A stretch of 64,000 nt of DNA from JBBQWR01 sp038210495 (GTDB taxonomy: Bacteria > Planctomycetota > Planctomycetia > Pirellulales > DATAWG01), in the NCBI GenBank assembly GCA_038210495.1, contig JBBQWR010000008.1, positions 70,655 to 134,654 on the forward strand. The letters are read 5' to 3'. Positions 44,124 through 53,740 of the stretch are shown piece by piece (the stretch's first letter is position 1; each line of letters begins with the position of its first letter). The position numbers and the translations under genes were made by a program. The notes under the pieces are model-generated. The model did no database searches. It had not been told where the DNA came from and saw only the letters and a list, made by a program, of their open reading frames with translations.

Positions 44124-45320
44124 ATGGCCACTAATGGGACTCTCGGCCGCAAACTGCGGATGGCGCTGGTCGGCGGCGGACAAGGTTCATTCATCGGCCG
44201 CGTGCATGCCACCGCCGCGGTGCTCGACAATCGCGCCGCGCTTGTCGCCGGCGCCCTGTCCAGCGATCCGCAGCGAGCCAAGGCCTCGGCCGCCGATTAC
44301 GATATCGCGCCGGCGCGGGCCTATACGTCCTACCGCGAGTTGATCGACAAAGAGCGGGCCCTCCCGGCCGATCGGCGGATCGACTTCATCTCCATCGCGA
44401 CGCCGAATCACACGCATTTCGAAATCGCGAAGGCCGCCGTTGAAGCCGGCTTCAACGTGATCTGCGACAAGCCGATGACTTTCGACCTGGCCCAGGCCGA
44501 GCAATTGGCCGACATGGTCGATCGCTCGGGAGTCGTGTTCGCCGTTTCGCACAACTACTCCGGATACCCGCTGGTCCGGCAGGCGCGGCAGATGATTCTC
44601 GGGGGCGAACTGGGCGAGATCAACGCGATCCGTTCGTCGTATATTCAGGGTTGGCTGCGAACACGACTCGAAGAGAGCGATCAAAAGCAGGCCGCCTGGC
44701 GCACCGATCCCACGAAGAGTGGCGCTGCGGGTTGCTTTGGCGATATCGCGACGCACGCCTACAACCTCGGCCGATATATGACCGGTTTGCTGCCCGACTC
44801 GATCAGTTGCCATCTCAAGACATTCGAGGCCGGCCGCAAGTTGGACGACTATGGCACGGCGATCATTCGGTTCGACAACGGCGGCTTGGGCACGGTTACC
44901 GCGTCGCAGATCACGCACGGCCGCGAAAACGATCTGGCGATCGAGATCGACGGCACAAAGGGCTCGATCGAGTGGCGTCAGGAGGAGCCCAATAAAATGC
45001 TCGTGCGCCGCAACGGCCAGCCGCACTCGATCTACACCCGCGATCCGAATGCGCCGTACATGAACGACGCCGGACGGGCGGCCTGCCGCCTGCCCAGCGG
45101 TCATCCGGAGGCGTTTTTCGAGGCGTTCGCCAACGTTTATCGCTCGGCGTACGACGCGATGGTCGCGCGTGCCGCCGGCGAAAAAATCGATCGCGTCGAT
45201 ACAATCTATCCCAACGTCAACGACGGCGTGGAGGGGATGTACTTCATCCAGCAGTCGGTGGCCAGCAGCCGCGAGAATGGGGCTTGGCTGCCGCTGCGGC
45301 ATAAACGTGCGAGAAAGTAA
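44124..45320 (+). CDS. Gfo/Idh/MocA-family NAD(P)-dependent oxidoreductase
   Basis: A 398-residue protein with a Rossmann domain (MALVGGGQGSFIGRVHATAA) and the family motifs DFISIATPNHTHF near residue 92 and NVICDKPMTFDLAQAEQ near 113 (EKP-type lysine). The catalytic region is GCFGDIATHAYNL near 208. Members oxidise or reduce sugars, inositols or their derivatives. GAGGAG precedes the ATG. No Tat signal is present, unlike many planctomycete paralogues, so it is probably cytosolic. Confidence 0.93.
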   Translation: MATNGTLGRKLRMALVGGGQGSFIGRVHATAAVLDNRAALVAGALSSDPQRAKASAADYDIAPARAYTSYRELIDKERALPADRRIDFISIATPNHTHFEIAKAAVEAGFNVICDKPMTFDLAQAEQLADMVDRSGVVFAVSHNYSGYPLVRQARQMILGGELGEINAIRSSYIQGWLRTRLEESDQKQAAWRTDPTKSGAAGCFGDIATHAYNLGRYMTGLLPDSISCHLKTFEAGRKLDDYGTAIIRFDNGGLGTVTASQITHGRENDLAIEIDGTKGSIEWRQEEPNKMLVRRNGQPHSIYTRDPNAPYMNDAGRAACRLPSGHPEAFFEAFANVYRSAYDAMVARAAGEKIDRVDTIYPNVNDGVEGMYFIQQSVASSRENGAWLPLRHKRARK

Positions 45321-45525
45321 CGGCGCGTGCCGAATGGCAAATGGCGAGGGCCCGTGGCGGGCGGCGGGTGGCGGGTAAACGAGGACAATGCCGGGGGCGG
45401 ATTGGCCGGTAAAACCGTCTTTGCAATATTTGCCATCGATGGCTCCCAGGCATTAACATCGACGTAGTATTGAGCGGTTATCTTGCGCGTAATCCTGCGC
45501 GAGAAACCATCGAGACGAGCCGTTT

Positions 45526-47526
45526 ATGAGCATTCCCATCACCTGCGGCGACTGCGGCCAAAAATTGGCGGCCCCTCCGAAATTCGCGGGCCGCCAAGTG
45601 GCGTGTCCCAAGTGCAAAGCACCGATTCGTGTTCCCGGCGATCCGATCGAGCCGCCGGTTCCCGTCGCCCAAGTGATTCCCGAGGCGGCTGGAATCGCGG
45701 GCTTCGATTCGAGACTCGCGCCCGGGCCTCCCCCGATGCCGTCCTCCGGCGTGCGAATGACGCCCGCGCCGGTCGCAGTCGACGCACATGAAGCGATTCT
45801 CCCGCCGCAGCACACGGCCAAGAGTTTTCGTTCGGCGCGGAATGGGGGCAAGAGTTTCAATTCCATGGTGATCGTGGCGGCGGTGGCCGCTCTCGCCGTG
45901 GTCGGCGGCGGATTCGCCGCCTTTCACTGGCTCGGCCGCGACGGCGTCGGCAGTGACCTTCGATATCTGCCCGACGACTGCGATGTCATTGCGACCGTGG
46001 ACGTCAGGGCTTTGTGGAACAGCGGTGTCAGCCAAAAGCTAAAATCCGCCAACCCCGACGCATTCAACCGGCTGACCGCGCAGATGGAGCACCAAGGAAA
46101 CGTGAAGCCAGAGGACTTTGGCCGCATGACTTGGGGCTTCAAGGTCGACGGCGCCCACTGGTCGGGAGTCCTCCACCTAAATAAGGCCATCACCGACGCC
46201 GACCTAGTTCGCCCAGGTGGGCCGCCGCCGATTCAGAAGCAAGTCGGGCCGTACAAACTTCAAATCGTCAACTCCGTGGCCTTTTGTTTGGTCGACGGCA
46301 CAACGATGGCGATGGGGGACGAAAGTTCGTTGAACACGGTCCTTCCGCGCACCGCGAATGCGCGAGTGCCGTCCGATTTGGAAGCGGCGATGAAGGAGGT
46401 CGATTTCTCCAAGCCGATATCGATGGCCGTCGCCACGAGCGGGATCCTTAAAGCGCCCAGCGCAAGTGCGATGGCCGCGAGCATGAAGACGATTCCCGGC
46501 GGAACGGACGGGGTGCGCTGCGCCGGTATTCAAGCCGATGTCAACGACGACATTCGGATCAAAGCCGTTTCGCTTTGCAAGGACGCCGCGATCGCCGATC
46601 AATTCAAGAAGATGGGCGAAGGACTGCTGGCGATGGCGAAAATGAACACCACGGCGATGCCGCCCGCCACGACAAAGATCATGGATTCGATCGCCATTTC
46701 GGTTTCGGGGGCGCAACTCACCGCCACGATGACGATCGACAAAGACACGATCGCGAACGCCGCCGGGTCGCTGGGCAGCCTCGGTGGCTTGTCGGGTAAC
46801 AGTGGGTCCAGCACTCCTTCCATGTCGCTACCCACGCCGGGTGCTCGTTTAACTCCGCCAATTGGCTCGGGCACGATCAATTCGTCGTTGACGAGCCCGG
46901 TAGTTGACCCGCAGCGGGCCCGCGTCTCGAACGATCTGCGGCAGATTGGGATCGCACTACTGACGGCCGAATCGAAGGACCATCACTTGCCCGCCCCTGC
47001 GATCTGCGACGCTCAGGGGAATCCGCTGCTGAGTTGGCGGGTAGCGATCCTCCCATATATCGGCCAGCAGGATCTTTACGACAAATTTAGTTTGAACGAG
47101 TCCTGGAACAGCGACAACAACAAAAAGCTACTTGGACGGATGCCAAATATTTACCGTCCGCTGCCAGGAAAAGCCCACGGCTTGGGGAAGACCTGTTATT
47201 TGGCCATCACCGGTGAACAGGCCGCGTTCTTCGGCCAGCAGGGGCGGACGATCGCCGATTTCAAAGACGGCACGTCGCGAACGATTGTCGTCGTCGAGGC
47301 GGGACCGAGCCGAGCGGTCGAATGGACCAAGCCCGACGATCTACCGATCGCCGAAGCGAATCTGGCCGGCGGCCTGTTCGGGCAGCGCGACGCTGGGGCA
47401 ATGGTCTTGTTCGGCGACTGTCATATCGGCGTGGTACGACCCAATACGCCGGCCGAAGTAATCCACGCCGCATGTACGATCGCCGGCGGCGAAACAACCG
47501 TGCCGCCGACCTTCGGCAACGAGTGA
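45526..47526 (+). CDS. DUF1559-domain protein with zinc-ribbon N-terminus
   Basis: A 666-residue protein. Residues 6-32 form a zinc ribbon (CGDCGQKLAAPPKFAGRQVACPKC). A membrane helix lies near residues 112-132 (MVIVAAVAALAVVGGGFAAF), followed by an external domain. Residues 460-650 are a DUF1559-type domain (NDLRQIGIALLTAESKDHHL, LLSWRVAILPYIGQQDLYDK, LFGDCHIGVVR), the pilin-derived family greatly expanded in planctomycetes. Here the usual N-terminal prepilin motif is absent, so the DUF1559 part is a C-terminal module. The middle region is of unknown function. Confidence 0.9.
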   Translation: MSIPITCGDCGQKLAAPPKFAGRQVACPKCKAPIRVPGDPIEPPVPVAQVIPEAAGIAGFDSRLAPGPPPMPSSGVRMTPAPVAVDAHEAILPPQHTAKSFRSARNGGKSFNSMVIVAAVAALAVVGGGFAAFHWLGRDGVGSDLRYLPDDCDVIATVDVRALWNSGVSQKLKSANPDAFNRLTAQMEHQGNVKPEDFGRMTWGFKVDGAHWSGVLHLNKAITDADLVRPGGPPPIQKQVGPYKLQIVNSVAFCLVDGTTMAMGDESSLNTVLPRTANARVPSDLEAAMKEVDFSKPISMAVATSGILKAPSASAMAASMKTIPGGTDGVRCAGIQADVNDDIRIKAVSLCKDAAIADQFKKMGEGLLAMAKMNTTAMPPATTKIMDSIAISVSGAQLTATMTIDKDTIANAAGSLGSLGGLSGNSGSSTPSMSLPTPGARLTPPIGSGTINSSLTSPVVDPQRARVSNDLRQIGIALLTAESKDHHLPAPAICDAQGNPLLSWRVAILPYIGQQDLYDKFSLNESWNSDNNKKLLGRMPNIYRPLPGKAHGLGKTCYLAITGEQAAFFGQQGRTIADFKDGTSRTIVVVEAGPSRAVEWTKPDDLPIAEANLAGGLFGQRDAGAMVLFGDCHIGVVRPNTPAEVIHAACTIAGGETTVPPTFGNE

Positions 47527-47599
47527 CCTACATCGCCGCGGCGTCCTGCTGCGTCGTCTACGACTGGGGCTGGCGGTTTAGCAATCCAAATCCGCGATC

Positions 47600-48811
47600 T
47601 CACTTCCCGCTGCGATTCCAATAAATCACCAAGTTGTGCGTCGCTCGGCCGGAAGCGATGATGTCCGGCTTGCCGTCGCCGTCCAGGTCGGCGACCTTCA
47701 GGTCCTCGCAAGCCATTTGATTTTCGTCGATCCAGTGCGTCGACCATTTTTCTCCCTTGTCGTCGAGCGGAACGTAGAGCTTGATCCCTACTTTCTTGTC
47801 TATGTTGGGCATCCGCCAACCGGCGACGATTTGCGGGCGATGAAGGCCGAGCAGATCGGCCGCGGCTAAGGCGTGCCCTTCGGCGAAATCGTCGGCAAGC
47901 ACTTTTCGCGAGATACCGTGGAGATCGATGGAGTAATACACGACCTGGTTGCCGTGCATTGGTTCGATCGTCGTCATCGTGGCCCCGTCATCCGAACGAG
48001 AGCAAACGCGAATTTCACCGGCGCCAGTGGGCATCTGCTTGTCGGTCAAGGTCAGTGTCGTTCTCCAATCCTTTTCGCCTGGAAAAATTTTTGAGGAACG
48101 AATCCCCTCTTTGCCCGCAATGAGCAGCGTTTCCTCTTTGTCGCCCTCTTTGACGACCTCCAGATTGTGCGTCATATGCATTGTGTCGTCGACCACATGC
48201 GCCGTCCACTCGCCGTGCGGATCCTTGGGCACGTCGTAAGCCAAGATCCGCACGCCGGCGCCTTCGCCGTTCTTGTTCCCAAGGCCATGCAGCGGGACGA
48301 CGACCAATTGGAACCGCCCGTCGGCCAGCTTGACCCACCGCATCCGGTGCGTGGTCACTTCGTGATGCAGTCGCACGGCCTCCCAGCGCTGTGTCGGATC
48401 GGCGGGGCGAATCAGATAGAAAACCGCCCCGCTCTTGGTCACGTCGCTAGTCTCGCTCGGATTCCACCCCGCGCCGACCGCGACGGAGGCTTTGCCGCTG
48501 CCGTCGATATCCCGCGCGGCGATGCATACATTATCTTGCGACGTCAGGTCCTCGGCGATTACGAACCGCTTCCAATCTGGATTGCGATACCACACGATCT
48601 GCTTTTTGTCGGCCAGCAAAATGTCCGCCTTCCCGTCTCCATCCACATCGCCAATCGCCAACCCGTAGCCGATTTGCACCTTGGCATCAATAACCTGCCG
48701 CTCAAATTTCGGCGTCGGCGGCTCATCTTTGGCGGCCGCTTCGTCGGCCGCAAGCAAGGGTAGCGCCAATGACACGAGAAACAAGCCGGCAGCGGGCAAA
48801 ACCAGTTTCAT
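47600..48811 (-). CDS. Secreted VCBS/FG-GAP repeat protein
   Basis: A 403-residue protein with signal peptide (LVLPAAGLFLVSLALPLLAA). Calcium-type DxDxDG loops appear in GLAIGDVDGDGKADILLADK near residue 50, ARDIDGSGKASVAVG near 93 and KVADLDGDGKPDIIASGR near 372, so it is probably a seven-bladed propeller. Such proteins are exported and act in binding or adhesion; no catalytic residue is evident. GGAGAG precedes the ATG. Confidence 0.9.
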   Translation of the reverse strand: MKLVLPAAGLFLVSLALPLLAADEAAAKDEPPTPKFERQVIDAKVQIGYGLAIGDVDGDGKADILLADKKQIVWYRNPDWKRFVIAEDLTSQDNVCIAARDIDGSGKASVAVGAGWNPSETSDVTKSGAVFYLIRPADPTQRWEAVRLHHEVTTHRMRWVKLADGRFQLVVVPLHGLGNKNGEGAGVRILAYDVPKDPHGEWTAHVVDDTMHMTHNLEVVKEGDKEETLLIAGKEGIRSSKIFPGEKDWRTTLTLTDKQMPTGAGEIRVCSRSDDGATMTTIEPMHGNQVVYYSIDLHGISRKVLADDFAEGHALAAADLLGLHRPQIVAGWRMPNIDKKVGIKLYVPLDDKGEKWSTHWIDENQMACEDLKVADLDGDGKPDIIASGRATHNLVIYWNRSGK

Positions 48812-48926
48812 GGCACTCTCCGGATCGATGTAGGTCGACGAGATTTACGGAATGGCGATCGGCGAAGTTTGTCCGCCCGAACGGCGACTGCCATCCTATC
48901 CGCTGGCCGGCCTCGTTCGCCAGCAT

Positions 48927-49412
48927 TCAAACGCGATTCGAGTCGAGCCGGACCGCTTTGCGCCAGTAGTCCATCGACTTCACGTTACCGACCTTCTTTT
49001 CCAGGAAGTAGACGAAGGCCAGGGCCTCGTCCGGCAGGCCGAGGATCGTCAGCGATTTGAGAATCCGGGTGAATCGCAACCAGTTGTGATTTAGGTGCAT
49101 CCAGATTTCGACATTGCGGATCTGCCGCATTTCCCCCCGGTCGTAAACCAGTCCAAATACTTGCATGAATCGATCGAACGATTTGCGCAGATTTTCCCGC
49201 AATCGCGGATCGTCCCGAAAAGCATCGATCTGTTTCTCGGTCAGAACGGGCGCCCGGGAATTGAACTGGCTTGGCTCGGTCACCGGAAAGAGCCACTGCA
49301 CGACATCGTGCGTGTCCATCAACTCGTCGTCGCTCATCTCCCAAACCTCGGCGAGCGTTCGAACCTCGCTATTCGGCGACGTATTCAGATAAAAACCAAT
49401 GAGCTTGTTCAT
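48927..49412 (-). CDS. OGFr-conserved-region-like protein
   Basis: A 161-residue protein resembling the N-terminal region of opioid growth factor receptor: FYLNTSPNSEVRTLAEVWEM, a TLAEVW...D..LMDTHDVVQWLFPV segment near residues 20-45, EPSQFNSRAPVLTEKQIDAF near 46-65, and LRENLRKSFDRFMQVFG near 70-88. Bacterial members of this family exist, with no known function. No signal peptide or membrane helix. The gene is independent of the VCBS gene downstream. Confidence 0.85.
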   Translation of the reverse strand: MNKLIGFYLNTSPNSEVRTLAEVWEMSDDELMDTHDVVQWLFPVTEPSQFNSRAPVLTEKQIDAFRDDPRLRENLRKSFDRFMQVFGLVYDRGEMRQIRNVEIWMHLNHNWLRFTRILKSLTILGLPDEALAFVYFLEKKVGNVKSMDYWRKAVRLDSNRV

Positions 49413-49445
49413 CGATCTGGCCCGCCAACCGATATTTAACCAAGC

Positions 49446-49733
49446 TCAGAAACCCATTTGGCCGAGCATTCCAGCCACGGCGCCGATCGTCGACGACAGC
49501 TCAGGGTGCGACTCTTCGAAGTGCATTCCCGCGCTGGTGAGACGCCCGACCAGGCCAGCGTTATCGGCGGGCCGCAATTGAGCCGTGGGGGGCGATTCGG
49601 CAAGCAGTCGCTGCACGTCGGCGAGCGCGGCCTGCAACCGCTCCGCCGCCGCGGGGTCGAGTCGTTGGACCTCCGGTAGTTCGTCGAGCAATTGATCGAC
49701 GGTCGATTTCAGTTGTTCGCGGTCGGCGGTCAT
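49446..49733 (-). CDS. DUF4404-family small protein
   Basis: A 95-residue soluble protein. Helical N-terminus (REQLKSTVDQLLDELPEV), then AAAERLQAALADVQRLL and a C-terminal FEESHPELSSTIGAVAGMLG, the pattern of DUF4404. Function unknown. It lies 33 bases upstream of the OGFr-like gene on the same strand, so the two may be co-transcribed. Confidence 0.85.
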   Translation of the reverse strand: MTADREQLKSTVDQLLDELPEVQRLDPAAAERLQAALADVQRLLAESPPTAQLRPADNAGLVGRLTSAGMHFEESHPELSSTIGAVAGMLGQMGF

Positions 49734-49792
49734 CGTCGGGTCCTCGTCGAATCGATCTGTTTTTCGCCTGGAAACTTGGCGCCATTATACCA

Positions 49793-50881
49793 CTACGTTG
49801 TGGCGGCCGCAGTCTTTCGACTCGCCGGATTGCAAACATAACAGGCCAGCCGGAACGCGACGCGGCGCGGGGCCAGAAGCACGAGCAGGGCCCAGGCCGA
49901 CAGCCCGAGCTTCTTCTTCAAGCTGTAGCCCGGCTGGAACCAGATGGCTTGCAGCAATCGGACCAGCGGGTCGCGGCTGTGAAGCAGGGCGGCGAAGTAA
50001 GACTGGGCCATGACGCCTTGGGCATAGACGGATTTCTGCACCGAGAAGTCGAGAAATCGCGGTGGATATTGAATCGCCCCATCCGTTCGCTGCGAAATCC
50101 ACTCGCGCAGCCGCGCGTAGCGCGTGGCGACCTTGCTGGCTTCGTCGTTGCCCAAGGCGGCGTTGCCGAAAATCAAGTCGTCGCCAGTCGTCTGCGGCTT
50201 GCGGTGCAGACGGTAGCGGGCCAGCGTCTCGTCGCAGGCCGCGACGGCGCCATAGGCCACCGCGCCGTAGATCAAAAAAAAGTCGGCGGCGATGCGGTCG
50301 GCGGCGTCCACGGGCAGTGGCATCAGCTGCTCGAGCGCCGAGCGCCGATATACGTTGCCGGTCCCGGGCGCGGACGGGTAAAGCAGGCCATGCCGCACAA
50401 GCGGCTTAAGCACGTCGCCACGGGCCAACGTGGCCGGCGCGGCCGCGCCCAAGGGGTGGCCATCCTCGTCGACCATTGCCATGCGGAAATGCGCTTTGAC
50501 GACGCCTTGGTCGAACAGCGCGGCAGCCGTCCGCGCGGCGTGTGGCTCCAGAGCGTCATCGGCGTCGAGGAAGATTACCAGATCGCCAGTGCAGCGGGCG
50601 AACCCGGCGTTGTAAGCCGCGAGTTGGCCGCCGTTGTCCTGTAGCACGACGTCGACACACGATGGAGCCCGCGACAAAATCTCCCGCGACTGGTCGGTCG
50701 AACCATCGTCGACGACGATCACTTGGCAGGGCGGCGATTGCGCCAGCGCCGAATCGATGGCCTCCGGCAGGAACCGCGCGTAGTTGAAATTGCAGATGAC
50801 AATCGAAACGGCGGGCGCGACGAGTCCGGGCAGAGCCAGCGGCGGAGCGCCGGCGGCCTTAGTGGCGTAGTCTGATCTCAC
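49793..50881 (-). CDS. GT2-family glycosyltransferase
   Basis: A 362-residue protein beginning with GTG at 50881, overlapping the flippase stop (GTGA). GT-A fold: VSIVICNFNYARFLPEAIDS near residue 20, VIVVDDGSTDQSREIL near 50 and the acidic DADD in GDLVIFLDADDALEP near 105. It probably adds a sugar from a nucleotide donor during polysaccharide or glycolipid assembly, in an operon with the Wzx-type gene. The frame stays open further upstream but that sequence is a shadow of the flippase gene. Confidence 0.9.
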   Translation of the reverse strand: MRSDYATKAAGAPPLALPGLVAPAVSIVICNFNYARFLPEAIDSALAQSPPCQVIVVDDGSTDQSREILSRAPSCVDVVLQDNGGQLAAYNAGFARCTGDLVIFLDADDALEPHAARTAAALFDQGVVKAHFRMAMVDEDGHPLGAAAPATLARGDVLKPLVRHGLLYPSAPGTGNVYRRSALEQLMPLPVDAADRIAADFFLIYGAVAYGAVAACDETLARYRLHRKPQTTGDDLIFGNAALGNDEASKVATRYARLREWISQRTDGAIQYPPRFLDFSVQKSVYAQGVMAQSYFAALLHSRDPLVRLLQAIWFQPGYSLKKKLGLSAWALLVLLAPRRVAFRLACYVCNPASRKTAAATT

Positions 50882-52251
50882 GTCGATGCGCCGCCGGTCG
50901 GCCCCAAAAAGACTCGCCTCAACGCGCCCATTTTCCAGAGCAGCACGCCTAACGCCACGGCGCCCAGAACGTCGGCCGCCGATCTCGCGATCGCCGCTCC
51001 CACGCCCGCCAGCGGACCCGCCAGCGCCACTAACAGCACGAGTTGCACGGCGGTGCAAGCCAACGTCACGCGCACGGCGGAATGCTCCCGGCACAATGGC
51101 ACCAGAATATACACCGATGTCGCTTGCACGAACGCGGCGAACGGGAAGCCAATCGCCAATAATTGCAATACCTGGGCGCTGGCCTCGAAGCCCGGACCGA
51201 AGACAATCCGCACCACCAGCGGAGCCGTTAGCAATGTACCGATCGTGGCCGCCAAACCGAATCCGGTGAGCCACAGCACTCCCTTACGCATCAACGCATA
51301 GGCCGCATCGCCGTTGCCGATTTTGATTCGCGCCGAAACGATGCCGAGCATGACTTGATGGGCCGGCCCTAGCATGGCGAGCAGCGCCGTGGCCAATCGT
51401 TCGGCCGATCCGAATTTGCCCACGTCCAGCGCCGCTTGTTCGGCGCCGTGCTGGGCGCCGACGATCAGACTGAGCAAGTAGGACGACGCGATCAGCGTGA
51501 TCGTCGGCACGACTCCGAGCAAGAATAGCGATGTCGATTCACGGACCAGCGAGCCCGCTCCGCACAGCCGGGGCCACCGACCGTTCAACTGGCGCAGCAC
51601 GGTTGCATAGGCCACCACCAACACCACGGCGTTGGCCACGGCTAGCGAAACGAGCACATAAATCCCGTCGCTCTGCCGCTTGACCAAACACAAGACGAGC
51701 ACGACGTTGACGACGAAAACGGCGACCTCAAGCAGGATCGACCGGGTGAATTGCTGCGTGCCCTGAAAATACCAACCCAAGTTGAATGCGGACAAAACGC
51801 CGATGACGATCGCCAGCACCCCCAGCGCGGGCTCGACGCGCAGCACAGGCGACGCCACGATTGCCGCGGCGCCGATTGGCAAGGCCAAGCCCAGCAGCCG
51901 CAACCGGGCGTGGATGTGGCGGCCAATTTCAGCCGCCACCTTCTTGCGATCGCCGACGCCGGCCACGTTCCGACTTCCGACCGGCGAAAAACCGTAGTTC
52001 ACCAACATCCAGATCACGCCCATAAGCGACATGGCCGTAAGCACTTTGCCGTACTCGGTGATACCGAGCACCCGCCCATAATACGGGATCAGAATGATGA
52101 GCGAGAGATACCGGACGCAATAGCCGGCGTAGACGACGATCAGCGCCGAGCGCGTCGAACGCGCGACGCCACCGAGCGCCAGACCGACTGCGCCTTCATT
52201 GGATGCGCAGGCCAAGTCTGTCGCGACAATAGGCGGCTCGGCAATCGTCAT
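50878..52251 (-). CDS. Wzx-type oligosaccharide flippase
   Basis: A 457-residue inner-membrane protein with about 12-14 helices, fitting the MOP-superfamily flippases that move lipid-linked oligosaccharides to the periplasmic side. Typical segments: YYGRVLGITEYGKVLTAMSL near residue 60 and IVFGPGFEASAQVLQLLAIG near 370. Directly followed by the GT2 gene with a GTGA overlap. No polymerase or chain-length gene is present, so the full pathway is elsewhere or absent. Confidence 0.9.
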   Translation of the reverse strand: MTIAEPPIVATDLACASNEGAVGLALGGVARSTRSALIVVYAGYCVRYLSLIILIPYYGRVLGITEYGKVLTAMSLMGVIWMLVNYGFSPVGSRNVAGVGDRKKVAAEIGRHIHARLRLLGLALPIGAAAIVASPVLRVEPALGVLAIVIGVLSAFNLGWYFQGTQQFTRSILLEVAVFVVNVVLVLCLVKRQSDGIYVLVSLAVANAVVLVVAYATVLRQLNGRWPRLCGAGSLVRESTSLFLLGVVPTITLIASSYLLSLIVGAQHGAEQAALDVGKFGSAERLATALLAMLGPAHQVMLGIVSARIKIGNGDAAYALMRKGVLWLTGFGLAATIGTLLTAPLVVRIVFGPGFEASAQVLQLLAIGFPFAAFVQATSVYILVPLCREHSAVRVTLACTAVQLVLLVALAGPLAGVGAAIARSAADVLGAVALGVLLWKMGALRRVFLGPTGGAST

Positions 52252-52372
52252 GCGTACGAAGATCCCTGGCGCCGCCTATCAGTTTAACACGGATTGCGCT
52301 AGGCGTCCCGCCCCGCGCAACGTGCATTATCTTGGTTGCGCAGCTGTGCGAAGTCAATAAACGTGCGGTACA

Positions 52373-53224
52373 TCACACTGACTTGCAAACGACGATCCAG
52401 CCGTTCGCGCGCAGGTCGCCCAGCAGCCACGGCCAGCGAAGCGGCTGATGCCGGCGCGGATCGAGGCGAATCAATTCGGTGACGCGGAAGCCGGCGCGCC
52501 GCAGGGCGCCGAGCAACTCGCGGCGGCGAAAGGCGTGCAGGAACATGTTGGGGATCAGGCGGTAATCGAAGAATTTATCGCCCGCTTCGATGTCGCGGCG
52601 CACTATGGCTCGCCACAAATTCTTGAGCAGCCACCACGGTCCGCCCGGATCGTAAAGGTTGTACCAGAGGTTATGCACATGAATGACAAACATGCCGCCC
52701 GTTTTGAGAATTCGCCGCGTGTGATCGAGCACCCGCCCGCGGTTGTCTCGGCCGCGAATCATTCCGAGCGTGCTGAATAGGCACATGCAATAATCGGCCG
52801 AGGCGTCGGCGAGACAACCGAGCTCGACGAGATTGGCGCACACCCGGTCGATCGAAAGCGACTCCTCGTCCGCCTTGTCGCGAATCACATCGAGCATCTC
52901 GCGCGACAGATCGACGGCTACGCCCCGATGCCCACGCCGCACCAGCGGCACGAGCGCCCGACCGGTCCCGGCGCCCAAATCGACGACGACTCCCGGCGTC
53001 GGAAAGCTTCGGGCAAGCACCGCCTCGTCCAACTCGAACATCCGGTTGTGGGCAAAATACTCGTCGTAATCCTGGGCGATATGCTCGGCCTGGGCGTATT
53101 CCCAAACGCCGCGAGTCACGCCGGACGGCAATTGCCAGCTAGGTCGGGTGTGCGGCGCGGCGGACAAACGGTGGACTCGAGAGGGGCGGGAATAACGAAT
53201 GACTAAGCCCGAATGTCTAACCAA
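52373..53224 (-). CDS. SAM-dependent methyltransferase
   Basis: About 280 residues. Class I methyltransferase motif VVDLGAGTGRALVPLVRRGH near residue 80, post-I GVAVDLSREMLDVIR near 100, and post-IV LKTGGMFVIHVHNLWYNLYD near 173. The substrate is not readable. The start is uncertain: the ATG at 53224 lies in a family F repeat and its first 15 residues are repeat-derived; a TTG at 53167 would start just before the conserved RPSWQLPSGVTRGVWEY segment. Confidence 0.85.
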   Translation of the reverse strand: MVRHSGLVIRYSRPSRVHRLSAAPHTRPSWQLPSGVTRGVWEYAQAEHIAQDYDEYFAHNRMFELDEAVLARSFPTPGVVVDLGAGTGRALVPLVRRGHRGVAVDLSREMLDVIRDKADEESLSIDRVCANLVELGCLADASADYCMCLFSTLGMIRGRDNRGRVLDHTRRILKTGGMFVIHVHNLWYNLYDPGGPWWLLKNLWRAIVRRDIEAGDKFFDYRLIPNMFLHAFRRRELLGALRRAGFRVTELIRLDPRRHQPLRWPWLLGDLRANGWIVVCKSV

Positions 53225-53340
53225 TGACGAATGTTTAGATGACGAACGACGCTGGCTCGAACCGGCATTTGTCGCTAAAACTTGTGGCGCTCGCTGCGCT
53301 CAATCTCAAACCTTCGTCATTCGTGCTTCGTCATGAGTCA
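53199..53340. repeat. Family F repeat cluster
   Basis: Direct and inverted copies of AATGACGAATG-type sequence: ACGAATGACTAAGCCCGAAT near 53200, ACCAATGACGAATG near 53220, and the opposing TTCGTCATTCGTGCTTCGTC near 53310-53335. Related to 23753-23830 and 63783-63830. Confidence 0.7.
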
Positions 53341-53383
53341 ATGAATATACATTGGGTATTTCGTCATTCGATTTTGGACGTCC

Positions 53384-53413
53384 GGGACAGGGAGCTTACG
53401 CTCCCCCGTCACC
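53384..53413. repeat. Family B repeat solo end
   Basis: GGGACAGGGAGCTTACGCTC followed by CCCCGTCACC. Lies next to the stop codon of the CDGSH gene and may be its terminator region. Confidence 0.6.
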
Positions 53414-53661
53414 TACGCGATCGGCGGCGCGGGCGGGGCGGCGATCTCTTCGGCGATGAAGCCGCAATTTTTGTGGGCGCCATCGCAAAACGGTTTCCTG
53501 GCCGACTGACCGCAGCGGCACAGCGCGATGACCGGCTTGTTCGCCGGCAGCGTGAACAGGTTCCCCTGATGATCGAATATCTTGACTTGTCCCTCGGCCA
53601 AGCCCGGGCCCTCAATGACCATCGGGCCGTTGGGTCGCATACGAATCGTGATTTCGCTCAT
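53413..53661 (-). CDS. CDGSH iron-sulfur domain protein
   Basis: An 82-residue protein. The 2Fe-2S signature CRCGQSARKPFCDGAH spans residues 48-63, with three cysteines and one histidine as in mitoNEET/CISD-type proteins. The N-terminal part is a small beta-rich extension (MRPNGPMVIEGPGLAEGQVK). It may act in redox or iron-sulfur handling; no partner is adjacent. AAGG lies upstream of the ATG. Confidence 0.95.
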   Translation of the reverse strand: MSEITIRMRPNGPMVIEGPGLAEGQVKIFDHQGNLFTLPANKPVIALCRCGQSARKPFCDGAHKNCGFIAEEIAAPPAPPIA

Positions 53662-53740
53662 GGATAAACCTTGCCGGTGATTTCAATATTAGATAGGCGC
53701 TGATTAGCTTTTATCAGGCTGGCCGTAGTTCCCACAAGGA

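Noticed and set aside
50882..51274. N-terminal 131 codons of the GT2 frame
   Set aside because: They lie inside the flippase gene in another frame and are arginine/glycine-rich; the GTG at 50881 is the start.
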